Source: an uncultured Bacilli bacterium (GTDB lineage: Bacteria > Bacillota_I > Bacilli_A > RF39 > UBA660). Taken from it: a DNA stretch of 36,922 nucleotides. Shown here in pieces: positions 29,249 through 36,922 of the stretch. Under the pieces are notes generated by a model, which made no database searches, was not told the origin of the DNA, and saw nothing but the letters and a program-made list of their open reading frames with translations. A program made the position numbers and the translations under genes. Location: the NCBI GenBank assembly GCA_947628895.1, contig CANRBS010000007.1:1-36922 (forward strand). Reading direction: 5' to 3'. How positions within the stretch are numbered: position 1 is the stretch's first letter; every line of letters starts with the position of its first letter.

Positions 29249-31138
29249 TTAATCATTAAATTTTTTTAATTCTTTTGCAAAATTATCAAACTCTTTTGTT
29301 AAATTTTTAATATCATATTTTGGCTTTTTAACACTCATTACTTTATTTATTGATTTTTCTAAATCATCTATGTTTTCAACAATACAAATATAATCTAAAT
29401 GTTTAATCCATTCATAACAACCTTTTATTTTATGACTTTTACTTAATAATATAACACATGGTGTTTGAGTTAAAGAGGCAAAAATCATTCCATGTAATCT
29501 ATCAGTTATAACTAATTTTGAAGATACCATTTTATCTAATAATTCATAAACAGCTGGCTTTGATTCTACATTTTTTAAATTATACCCTATATGAGTATCG
29601 CCTTCTTCTATAGTATCAAAATGTTTCTTTAAAATAGAAATTAATTTTGCACGATTTTCAAATGTCATAGTACGTTCTAAATCTCTTCTTAAACACAATA
29701 ATGCTTTATCTCTTTTAACATTTTTACTATAAGTATCAATATTAAATGCCATATCAGGTACTAATAAACATTTATTATCTTTAAAATTTTTATTTACAAA
29801 ATCAAATGATTCTTTTTCTCTTAAACATATTAATAAGTTATTTTTACATTTAGAATATAATTGTTTAGTATTATTAAGTACAACTTTACCTTCCTTATCA
29901 TTACTATAATAGAATGTTTGTGGGAAAATAACTATTTTATGTCTTCTTAATATTCTAATTATTTTTTCTTGTTCATTATGTATTCCTGAATACAATGTTC
30001 CAATATTTCCACCAGCTTGAATAGATACATAATCTTTTCTTCTTATTATTAAGTTTAATGCATGTAATACAAATGAGTCAATTTTTAATAAAGGTATATG
30101 GATTATATTATATTCTTTAAAATATTTTTGAATAAATATATCTTCCCCTATAAGTAATGCTTGATCTCCTAAATTACCATAACTAGGTGTTGCAAAAATA
30201 TAAAACTTTTTACCCTTAGTGAGTAAACATTTTTTAACAAGTCCTAAACGTGATCTCATTTTTTTAATATTTCTTTTAAAATTTTTCTTTTTCTTTTTAT
30301 AATTATATTTTAATTTAAAAAACAATTCACTTTTAATAAATTTATTTAATTTCATTTCTGTAAGTATATTATTAATTACTATTTCATTATATTTATTAGC
30401 AATATCTTTTAATTCAGGATATTCTTCTAGAATACAATTATATCTATAGTTATATGCATCTAATCTATCTTTACAATTTTTATAAGTTATTGTTTTAGTT
30501 ATACTTAAATCATTTCTATAGTAATAATATAGTGGTTCTCTTATATGAACAATTTTCTTACATGGTTTATAAAGATCTATTGAAACATAAGTATCTTCAT
30601 AATTCTTACCTACAGGAAATACATCTTTAGGAATTAATTTTCTTTTATATAATTTTCTCCATACATGGTTAGTAATTTGCTTGTCTTCTAAAGTTTCAAT
30701 TATAGCTTCTTTTACTGTAAAAACTTTATTTTCATATAATGGTTTTTTTCTTTCTATTTGTCCATCAGGTAAAAAACTAAAATAATCACAAATTACCATA
30801 TCAGCATTGTCATTAATCATTGTAGTTACCATTTTTTCAACCATGTTAATTGAAATCCAATCATCACTATCAACAAATAATACATATTCACCTTTAGATT
30901 TTCTAAGACCAAAGTTTCTAGCTTCAGAAAGTCCTCCATTCTTTTTGTGGATAACTTCTATTCTTGAATCTTTCTTTTTCCATTTATCACAAATTTTACC
31001 ACAATTATCTGGACTTCCATCATCTACTAAAATTATTTGTAAATTATCATATGTTTGGTTTACTACACTAAGTACACATCTATCTAAATACTCTTCTACT
31101 TTATAAACAGGAATTATTATTGTTACTAATGGTTTCAT
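29249..31138 (-). CDS. Glycosyltransferase family 2 fused to polysaccharide pyruvyltransferase
   Basis: A 629-residue, two-domain enzyme for a surface polysaccharide. Residues 1 to about 230 are a GT-A glycosyltransferase: VTIIIPVYKVEEYLDRCVLS, DDGSPDNC (39-46), GGLSEARNFGL and the metal motif DSDDW (90-94). A basic linker (YNYKKKKKNFKRNIKK) around 270-290 follows. Residues about 310-590 match the polysaccharide pyruvyltransferase family: ATPSYGNLGDQALLIGED, SIQAGGNIGT, FPQTFYYS, and TDRLHGMIFASLTQTPCVIL near the end. The two activities are usually on separate proteins. No other polysaccharide gene adjoins it, so the acceptor sugar is unknown. Confidence 0.92.
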   Translation of the reverse strand: MKPLVTIIIPVYKVEEYLDRCVLSVVNQTYDNLQIILVDDGSPDNCGKICDKWKKKDSRIEVIHKKNGGLSEARNFGLRKSKGEYVLFVDSDDWISINMVEKMVTTMINDNADMVICDYFSFLPDGQIERKKPLYENKVFTVKEAIIETLEDKQITNHVWRKLYKRKLIPKDVFPVGKNYEDTYVSIDLYKPCKKIVHIREPLYYYYRNDLSITKTITYKNCKDRLDAYNYRYNCILEEYPELKDIANKYNEIVINNILTEMKLNKFIKSELFFKLKYNYKKKKKNFKRNIKKMRSRLGLVKKCLLTKGKKFYIFATPSYGNLGDQALLIGEDIFIQKYFKEYNIIHIPLLKIDSFVLHALNLIIRRKDYVSIQAGGNIGTLYSGIHNEQEKIIRILRRHKIVIFPQTFYYSNDKEGKVVLNNTKQLYSKCKNNLLICLREKESFDFVNKNFKDNKCLLVPDMAFNIDTYSKNVKRDKALLCLRRDLERTMTFENRAKLISILKKHFDTIEEGDTHIGYNLKNVESKPAVYELLDKMVSSKLVITDRLHGMIFASLTQTPCVILLSKSHKIKGCYEWIKHLDYICIVENIDDLEKSINKVMSVKKPKYDIKNLTKEFDNFAKELKKFND

Positions 31139-31187
31139 AAAGACACTTCCTTTACTTCTAATATTATGCTAAATTTATTATTTTTTA

Positions 31188-31222
31188 TTTCAAAAATGGA
31201 GGAAAATAATTTTCTCCATTTT
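31188..31222 (-). terminator. Terminator after parC
   Basis: AAAATGGAG and CTCCATTTT form a 9-bp stem around a 12-base loop, followed by T on the minus strand; it overlaps the parC stop codon. Confidence 0.85.
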
Positions 31223-33773
31223 ATATTTTGAATTCTTCAAAGAAATCACTCATAGTAAGTTGTTTTTCTTGCTTTTTAGATTTTTCTTTTTTTGCTTTTT
31301 CTTCACTACTAGTATCTTTCTTTATTTCTTTTGTACTTGGTTCTTCTTTTTTACTTTCATCTAATGTTATATCAGTAAGTCTTGGTACTACAAATACGGT
31401 ATCAACATTCTTTTTAGTATATGTATTACCTGTAGATGATTTATCCATTATACTAATATCACTAGATTTAATATATCCAATAGATTTATCAACTATACCA
31501 AATATACTCTTACTACTTGTATTAAATGCTTTAATAACAGTATAAGTTTTTGATTTAGGACTTTTAATAATTAAAGATCCTTTTTTAGCTCTTGATGTTG
31601 CTTCTATATCATTAATATGTATTCTTTTAGCAGTATTTCTATCTGTAAATATACTTAAATATTCTTTTAATTCACTTACTACAAATCCACTTACTACTCT
31701 ACTTTTAGCATTTAATTTCATTGATTTAACACCACTTGTTTTAAGACCTAAAACTGGTATTTCATCTGCCTTATATTTAAGAGCATATCCATCATTACTA
31801 ATAAGTACAACATCATCTGCCATAGTTCTACTTACACTAACTAGTTCATCATCATCTTTTAATTTAATACAAGCAATTGGCTTTGTATAGCGGGAAACTT
31901 GGAATAAATTAAGTGGAACTCTTTTTACCATACCATTTTTAGTAAATAAAGTGATTAGGGATTCATCAAAATTATTAACTGCGATAGACTTAATAATCTT
32001 TTCTCCATCACTTACTTTAATTAAATTTGAAATATGAGTACCAACATCTTTAAATTTAGCTTCACTTATTTCTCTTACTGGTACATATAAATAATTACCT
32101 AAGTTAGTAAATAGTAATATAGTATCTAAATTATTTACTTTATATAATCCTTCTATATAGTCTCCTTCTTTAACCGCAGGATATTCATTTTCATTAGCAG
32201 TAAACATTTTAATTGAATGTTTTTTAACATATCCAATTGAAGATACACAAACTATATAATCTTCTTTACTAACCATATCAAGTTCATCTATTTTAATATC
32301 AGTTATTTCATCTTTAATAACTGTTTTTCTATCTTCTGCATATTTTTTCTTAATTTCTCTAAGTTCTGACTTCATAACGGTTTTAAGTTCATTTTCATCA
32401 TTTAAAATCCGTTCACATTCTTTAATTAATTCTTTTAATTCTTCACTTCTTTTTTCAAGTACTACAACATCAGTATTAGTAAGTTTATATAATTGTAACA
32501 TTACTATTGCTTCTGCTTGATCTTCTGTAAATTTATATTTATCAACTAAATTATATTTAGCATCTACTTTATTTTTACTAGCCCTAATTGTTTTAATAAC
32601 ATCATCTAAAATAGATATTGCTTTAATAAGACCAGATACAATATTGTATTCTTTTTGATAAGAGGCAAGATCAAATTCAGTTCTTTTAGTAATTACTTCT
32701 CTAAAATGATCAATATAAGCATCTATTATTGGAATAATACCAAGTGTTTTAGGTGTTCTATTAACAATTGCAACCATATTATAGTTATATGATACTTGTA
32801 AATCAGTATTTTTAAGTAAATAATTTAATATTAATTCTTTATTAGCACCACTTTTTAAATCAATTGCTATTCTTAAACCTTCTCTATCTGTTTCATCTCT
32901 TACTTCAGAAATTCCTTCTATTTTTTTATCAATTCTTAGTGAATCTATTTTTTGTACAAGTAATGCTTTATTTACTTCAAAAGGAATTTCTGTAATTATA
33001 ATTTGTTCTTTTCCTTTTTCTTTTTTAAATTCAGTTTTACTTTTAACAATTATTTTTCCTCTACCTGTAGTAAATGCATCAATTATACCTTCTCTTCCCT
33101 CAACTATACCACCTGTTGGAAAATCTGGTCCTTTTACTATTTCTAATATAGTATCAAGTCTACAGTTAGGTGAATCTATTCTTTTAATAGTGGCATCTAT
33201 TATTTCACCTAAATTATGAGGTGGAATATTAGTTGCATATCCTGCACTTATACCATTTGATCCATTTACAAGTAAGTTTGGAAATTTAGCTGGTAAAACA
33301 GTTGGTTCTAAAAATCTATCATCAAAGTTTGGTGCCCATTTAACAGTATTTTTTTCAAGGTCTCCAAGTAATTCTTCACTAATATGAGCAAGTCTTGCTT
33401 CAGTATAACGATAAGCTGCTGCTTGATCTCCATCCATAGAACCATTATTACCATGAATATCAATTAGTATTGTGTTTTGTTTCCACCACTGACTCATTCT
33501 AACCATTGCATCATACACACTAGAGTCTCCATGTGGGTGAAACTTACCTAAAACATCTCCTACTGTTGCTGCACATTTAATATATCCTTTATCCCAAGTA
33601 TTACCTGCTTTATACATAGCATATAAAATTCTTCTTTGAACTGGTTTTAAACCATCTCTTACATCAGGTATTGCTCTATCTAAAATAATTTCTTTAGCAT
33701 ATTTTCCAAATCTATCACCCATTATTTCTTCCAAAGCAAAATCTTGAATTCTTTTTAATATATCGTTTTTCAT
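31221..33773 (-). CDS. parC: DNA topoisomerase IV subunit A
   Basis: Breakage-reunion subunit of topoisomerase IV, 850 residues, which decatenates daughter chromosomes. The N-terminal winged-helix region has AIPDVRDGLKPVQRRILYAM and GKFHPHGDSSVYDAMVRMSQ; the catalytic Tyr123 lies in AAAYRYTEARL. I call it ParC and not GyrA because it has GNNGSMDGD, lacks a GyrA-box (QRRGGKG type) in the C-terminal beta-pinwheel, and pairs with parE. At the quinolone site Asp88 stands where many ParC have Glu. The C-terminus beyond 800 is a Lys/Glu/Ser-rich tail. It begins 10 bases after parE, with the ribosome binding site overlapping the parE stop. Confidence 0.96.
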   Translation of the reverse strand: MKNDILKRIQDFALEEIMGDRFGKYAKEIILDRAIPDVRDGLKPVQRRILYAMYKAGNTWDKGYIKCAATVGDVLGKFHPHGDSSVYDAMVRMSQWWKQNTILIDIHGNNGSMDGDQAAAYRYTEARLAHISEELLGDLEKNTVKWAPNFDDRFLEPTVLPAKFPNLLVNGSNGISAGYATNIPPHNLGEIIDATIKRIDSPNCRLDTILEIVKGPDFPTGGIVEGREGIIDAFTTGRGKIIVKSKTEFKKEKGKEQIIITEIPFEVNKALLVQKIDSLRIDKKIEGISEVRDETDREGLRIAIDLKSGANKELILNYLLKNTDLQVSYNYNMVAIVNRTPKTLGIIPIIDAYIDHFREVITKRTEFDLASYQKEYNIVSGLIKAISILDDVIKTIRASKNKVDAKYNLVDKYKFTEDQAEAIVMLQLYKLTNTDVVVLEKRSEELKELIKECERILNDENELKTVMKSELREIKKKYAEDRKTVIKDEITDIKIDELDMVSKEDYIVCVSSIGYVKKHSIKMFTANENEYPAVKEGDYIEGLYKVNNLDTILLFTNLGNYLYVPVREISEAKFKDVGTHISNLIKVSDGEKIIKSIAVNNFDESLITLFTKNGMVKRVPLNLFQVSRYTKPIACIKLKDDDELVSVSRTMADDVVLISNDGYALKYKADEIPVLGLKTSGVKSMKLNAKSRVVSGFVVSELKEYLSIFTDRNTAKRIHINDIEATSRAKKGSLIIKSPKSKTYTVIKAFNTSSKSIFGIVDKSIGYIKSSDISIMDKSSTGNTYTKKNVDTVFVVPRLTDITLDESKKEEPSTKEIKKDTSSEEKAKKEKSKKQEKQLTMSDFFEEFKI

Positions 33774-33783
33774 ATTTCACCTA

Positions 33784-35685
33784 CTAATTTCTATAATCGT
33801 CTTCCATTGTAAATTCAACATTTTCATTAATCCATTCTTTTCTTGGATCAACTTTATCACCCATTAATACACTTACTCTTTTTTCTGCTAGTGCTGCATC
33901 TGTAATATTTACTCTAATTAAGCTTCTAGTTTCAGGATTCATTGTAGTTTCCCATAGTTGTTCTGGATTCATTTCACCTAAACCTTTATATCTTTGAATT
34001 GATGCTTTACCTGTATTTTGTGATTTTATTTCATTTAATTCATCATCTGTATATGCATAAAATCTTTTCTTACCATAATCAATTTTATATAATGGAGGAA
34101 GTGCTATAAACAGTTTACCTGCTTCAATTAATGGTCTCATATATCTATAGAAGAATGTTAAAAGTAATATTTGAATATGGGCTCCGTCAACATCAGCATC
34201 TGTCATAATTATTACTTTATCATAATTAGATTCACTCACGGCAAAATCTTGACCTACACCTGCTCCAATTGTATAAATCATTGTATTTATCTCTTCATTT
34301 TTAAATAGTTCATCCATACTTGCTTTATCAGCATTTATAACTTTTCCACGAAGAGGTAAAATTGCTTGGAATTTTCTATCTCTTCCACCTTTAGCAGATC
34401 CACCTGCAGAATTTCCCTCAACTAAGAATAATTCATTAATTTTAGGGTTTTTACTTTGAGCTGGTGCTAGTTTCCCTGATAAATTCTTTTCTATTTTACT
34501 TTTATTTTTGCCATTTCTAGCATCCATTCTTGCTTTTCTTGCAGCTTCTCTTGCTATTTTACTTTTAAGTGCTTTATCCATTATAGAGGATGCTGTTTCT
34601 TTATTTTCTTCTAAATAATAACTAAGTTTTTCATAAACTAAACTTTCAACTACGGGTCTTGCTTGAGGAGTTCCAAGTTTTCCTTTTGTTTGTCCTTCAA
34701 ATTGAAGTAAACTTTCTGGTACTTTTAAACTTATAATTGCACTAAGTCCTTCTCTTGTATCACTTCCATCAAGAGCATCACTTCCTTTTAAAAGATTATT
34801 CTTTTTAACATAATCATTAAATACTTTAGTAAGTCCAGTTTTAAATCCTACTTCATGAGTACCACCATCAATAGTTTTAACATTATTTACAAATGACAAT
34901 ATGTTTTCATTATAACTATCAGTATATTGAAGTGCTATATCTACAACAATACCATTTTTTTCACCATTAAAACTTATTACTTTATGTAATGGTTCTTTTC
35001 CTTCATTTATATATTCTACAAAAGATACAAGACCGTTTTCATAACAAAATACACTTTGTTTTTCATCTTCTTCATCAATAACTTCCATTGTAAGTCCATT
35101 GATTAAAAAAGCACTTTCTTGCATTCTTTCACATATAGTTGTATAACTAAATCTTGCAGTTCCAAATATTTCTTCATCAGGATAGAATTCTACAGTAGTA
35201 CCAGTTTGTTTAGTATTACCAATTTCAGTTAATGGCTTGTCTACTTTTCCACCATCTTTAAATGAAATTTCATTTATTTTACCATCTCTATAAATTGTTA
35301 CTTTCATCCATTTTGATAAGGCATTAACAACAGATGAACCAACACCATGAAGTCCACCAGATACTTTATATCCTGAATTTTCAAATTTACCACCAGCATG
35401 TAATACAGTAAAAATAACTTCTGGTGTAGATTTACCAGAAGGATGTTTTCCTGTTGGAACACCTCTTCCTTCATCTTTTACTATAACACTACCCTTTTTA
35501 GTTAGAGTTATTGTTATTTTATTTCCATAACCATTTATAGCTTCGTCAATTGCATTATCAACAATTTCCCATACTAAATGATGAAGACCTCTTTTATCAG
35601 TAGAACCAATATACATACCAGGTCTTTTTCTTACTGCTTCAAGTCCTTCTAATATTTTAATTGATTTTTCATTATATTCTGCCAT
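33784..35685 (-). CDS. parE: DNA topoisomerase IV subunit B
   Basis: ATPase subunit of topoisomerase IV, 633 residues. GHKL ATP-binding motifs are EIVDNAIDEAI (catalytic Glu40, Asn44), DEGRGVPTG and GGLHGVGSSVVNAL. The TOPRIM domain shows LVEGNSAGGSAKGGRDR and IIMTDADVDGAHI. The C-terminal RYKGLGEMNPEQLWETTM is conserved in all GyrB/ParE proteins. ParE over GyrB is supported by RKFQAILPLRGKVINADKAS and by the adjacent parC. AAGGTG precedes the ATG. A near-consensus promoter lies just upstream, and the pair forms a two-gene operon. Confidence 0.96.
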   Translation of the reverse strand: MAEYNEKSIKILEGLEAVRKRPGMYIGSTDKRGLHHLVWEIVDNAIDEAINGYGNKITITLTKKGSVIVKDEGRGVPTGKHPSGKSTPEVIFTVLHAGGKFENSGYKVSGGLHGVGSSVVNALSKWMKVTIYRDGKINEISFKDGGKVDKPLTEIGNTKQTGTTVEFYPDEEIFGTARFSYTTICERMQESAFLINGLTMEVIDEEDEKQSVFCYENGLVSFVEYINEGKEPLHKVISFNGEKNGIVVDIALQYTDSYNENILSFVNNVKTIDGGTHEVGFKTGLTKVFNDYVKKNNLLKGSDALDGSDTREGLSAIISLKVPESLLQFEGQTKGKLGTPQARPVVESLVYEKLSYYLEENKETASSIMDKALKSKIAREAARKARMDARNGKNKSKIEKNLSGKLAPAQSKNPKINELFLVEGNSAGGSAKGGRDRKFQAILPLRGKVINADKASMDELFKNEEINTMIYTIGAGVGQDFAVSESNYDKVIIMTDADVDGAHIQILLLTFFYRYMRPLIEAGKLFIALPPLYKIDYGKKRFYAYTDDELNEIKSQNTGKASIQRYKGLGEMNPEQLWETTMNPETRSLIRVNITDAALAEKRVSVLMGDKVDPRKEWINENVEFTMEDDYRN

Positions 35686-35709
35686 CTTTTCACCTTATCT
35701 TCTTTAAAC

Positions 35710-35738
35710 ATTATACAAAAAAAAATAAAAAGTGTAAA
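35710..35738 (-). promoter_or_regulatory. Promoter of parE-parC
   Basis: TTTACA and TATAAT with 17 bases between them on the minus strand. The -35 box is part of the descending stem of the preceding terminator. Confidence 0.85.
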
Positions 35739-35755
35739 CATTACTTTACACTTTT
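35716..35755 (-). terminator. Terminator after the 246-aa membrane protein
   Basis: AAAAGTGTAAA and TTTACACTTTT form an 11-bp stem with a 6-base loop and a long T-rich tail on the minus strand. It starts at the stop codon. Confidence 0.92.
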
Positions 35756-36494
35756 ATAAGTCAAGAATCTCTATATTTTCATTTGGTTTTACTTCTTGTT
35801 TTGCCTCTTTCATTTCATTTTCACTCTTAAGTAAATCTTCTATACTCATAGATGGCTTATTTTCATCTGGATCAGGTTTATATGCTTCTTCTACATAAGC
35901 AGGTTTATTAATATCTTCTTCCTTAGTATTATCTGCTAATATATCTATTTTTGTTGCTTTATACTTTTCAGGTTCTTCTATCATATCAAATTCACTTTTA
36001 AAAATTGAATCTATAGTTGTTATTGCCTCTTCTTCATTTGCAAGAGCCGCTTGTGGTTCTACATTAACATCAGTCATTAAACTAATTTTTTCACCTCTTG
36101 CATTATCAAGAGCTTTAAAATATTCTTCATCACTTACTTTATATTGCTTATTACTAAATGATAACATAGGATAAAAAACTATTGGTAATAAAATAAGTCC
36201 AATTTTATATCCAGTATTACAATTAAATACTACACCTAATTTATATGACATAAGAATTAAAGCTATTAAATTTATAACTGGAATAAAGAATAATATTCCA
36301 AAAAATGTTGATACTTCAACAATTTCTAACATTGTAAATAAATTTAGAATAGGATAAAAAGCTGTTTTTTCGCCTTTTGATGCTTTTTTAAATAATTTAT
36401 TTCCACCTAACATAATAAGTATAGATCTTCCAAGTGATAGTGACCATATCATTATTACAATTCTAAGAATTAACTTTGATGTAGCAACTGACAT
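35754..36494 (-). CDS. Small integral membrane protein with acidic tail, 246 aa
   Basis: The first 115 residues contain three to four hydrophobic segments (about 8-29, 61-85 and 96-112) with GEKTAFYPILNLFTMLEIVE between them, a pattern I associate with DUF5684-like membrane proteins; that assignment is tentative. Residues 118-246 are hydrophilic and rich in Glu, Asp and Lys, probably disordered and cytoplasmic. AGGAGGG lies before the ATG. It is a single-gene unit. Function unknown. It shares with the protein at 6144-6740 the plan of a membrane anchor plus a low-complexity acidic tail. Confidence 0.72.
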   Translation of the reverse strand: MSVATSKLILRIVIMIWSLSLGRSILIMLGGNKLFKKASKGEKTAFYPILNLFTMLEIVEVSTFFGILFFIPVINLIALILMSYKLGVVFNCNTGYKIGLILLPIVFYPMLSFSNKQYKVSDEEYFKALDNARGEKISLMTDVNVEPQAALANEEEAITTIDSIFKSEFDMIEEPEKYKATKIDILADNTKEEDINKPAYVEEAYKPDPDENKPSMSIEDLLKSENEMKEAKQEVKPNENIEILDL

Positions 36495-36520
36495 ATGTTT
36501 TCCCTCCTATTCTCATAATA

Positions 36521-36549
36521 ATGATACTATATTTAAGTATTTTTTGCAA
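36521..36549 (-). promoter_or_regulatory. Possible promoter of the 246-aa membrane protein gene
   Basis: TTGCAA and TATCAT with 17 bases between them on the minus strand. The -10 box is imperfect. Confidence 0.4.
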
Positions 36550-36586
36550 TTATTTTAACAAAATATCAAATTTTTTTAAAAAATGG

Positions 36587-36615
36587 TTGCAAAAAGCATA
36601 AAAATATTATAAAAT
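36587..36615 (+). promoter_or_regulatory. Promoter of the tRNA-Ile/tRNA-Glu unit
   Basis: TTGCAA and TAAAAT with 17 bases between them on the plus strand, 31 bases before the first tRNA. Confidence 0.75.
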
Positions 36616-36646
36616 GATAAAGAAACCAAGAAAAAAGGCTTTATTT

Positions 36647-36723
36647 GGGCTTGTAGCTCAGTTGGTTAGAGCGTTCGTCTGATAAGCGAAAGGTCGATGG
36701 TTCAAGTCCATTCAGGCCCACCA
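36647..36723 (+). tRNA. tRNA-Ile (anticodon GAU)
   Basis: Cloverleaf complete: acceptor GGGCTTG with CAGGCCC, anticodon arm TTCGT-CTGATAA-GCGAA with GAT at 36681-36683, A73 and an encoded CCA. Confidence 0.97.
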
Positions 36724-36730
36724 TTTATTT

Positions 36731-36806
36731 GGCCCGTTGGTGAAACGGTTAACACACACGCCTTTCACGCGTGCATTTATGGGTTCAAATCCCGTACGGG
36801 TCACCA
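36731..36806 (+). tRNA. tRNA-Glu (anticodon UUC)
   Basis: Cloverleaf complete: acceptor GGCCCGT with ACGGGTC, anticodon arm CACGC-CTTTCAC-GCGTG with TTC at 36764-36766, A73 and an encoded CCA. It follows tRNA-Ile by 7 bases and is co-transcribed with it. Its product, Glu-tRNA, is also what GatCAB amidates when carried on tRNA-Gln. Confidence 0.97.
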
Positions 36807-36818
36807 TTTGTGTTAGTT

Positions 36819-36842
36819 ACTCCTAATAAGGAGTTTTTTTTA
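36819..36842 (+). terminator. Terminator after the tRNA pair
   Basis: ACTCC and GGAGT stem with a 6-base loop followed by a run of T on the plus strand. Confidence 0.85.
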
Positions 36843-36863
36843 TAGAAGGTTGTGTTAAACATA

Positions 36864-36922
36864 ATGACTGATAAATAAAAAGGTGGTATAATTAAAATAG
36901 CCAAACAAAAGATAAAGGAAGG
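36864..36922 (+). promoter_or_regulatory. Promoter and ribosome binding site of a gene beyond the window
   Basis: ATGACT and TATAAT (36887-36892) with 17 bases between them, then AAAGGAAGG at 36914-36922, a strong Shine-Dalgarno sequence at the very end. A plus-strand gene should start within about ten bases of the window edge, with a leader of roughly 30 bases. Confidence 0.65.

Noticed and set aside
31228-31545. Open frame of about 105 codons on the plus strand opposite the end of parC
   Set aside because: It lies wholly antisense to a well-conserved gene, has no ribosome binding site and is the kind of shadow frame produced by AT-rich coding sequence. The same holds for other opposite-strand frames such as 645-875, 2402-2659 and 30807-31106.
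31221-33773. GyrA instead of ParC
   Set aside because: No GyrA-box is seen in the C-terminal domain, and GNNGSMDGD with the adjacent parE favours topoisomerase IV.

Overview
The window is very AT-rich bacterial chromosome, read with the standard code: TGG encodes Trp and TGA serves as a stop. The mix of tRNA-controlled T-box leaders, CCA-encoding tRNA genes, strong AGGAGG-type ribosome binding sites, near-consensus sigma-A promoters and compact operons points to a low-GC Firmicute. A small-genome, Mollicutes-related gut Bacilli lineage (RF39-like) is my guess; this rests on overall style and cannot be proven from the window. Almost every gene lies on the minus strand. The exceptions are one insertion element, three tRNA genes and an expression signal running off the right end.

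Layout from left to right. 1-2135: a shortened alaS behind an Ala T-box. 2149-3631: two related proteins of unknown function. 3673-6019: a two-gene insertion element (tyrosine recombinase plus IS91-type HUH transposase) bounded by a newly noticed 25-bp imperfect inverted repeat. 6144-6740: a membrane-anchored low-complexity protein. 6868-11694: promoter, Asn T-box, asnS, gatC, gatA, gatB. 11691-13647: a small unknown gene and hisS, which is preceded by a candidate His/Asn-rich leader peptide and terminator. 13643-16106: an unknown gene and ligA. 16195-17935: a PPi-type phosphofructokinase with a small unknown partner. 18021-20569: a membrane-anchored thioredoxin-fold protein, a polysaccharide deacetylase and an ASCH-domain protein. 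20627-24511: an ABC-2 exporter operon ending in an M13 peptidase. 24625-27145: a LigD-like protein without a ligase domain and a membrane-bound XRE regulator. 27291-27367: tRNA-His (+). 27609-31138: an exported protein, a GNAT-like protein and a glycosyltransferase/pyruvyltransferase fusion. 31221-35685: parE-parC. 35754-36494: a membrane protein. 36647-36806: tRNA-Ile and tRNA-Glu (+), then a promoter and ribosome binding site for a gene beyond the window.

The strongest theme is translation supply: AlaRS, AsnRS, HisRS, GatCAB and three tRNAs lie close together. The tRNA-charging genes appear to use two kinds of control: T-boxes for Ala and Asn, and possibly leader-peptide attenuation for His. 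A second theme is DNA maintenance (LigA, Topo IV, a PE-Pol LigD relative), and a third is the cell envelope (deacetylase, glycosyltransferase, exporter, exported redox and peptidase proteins). Most transcription units end in clear hairpin plus U-run terminators, and several promoters are nested in the preceding stop codon or terminator. I see no rRNA, CRISPR array or prophage.
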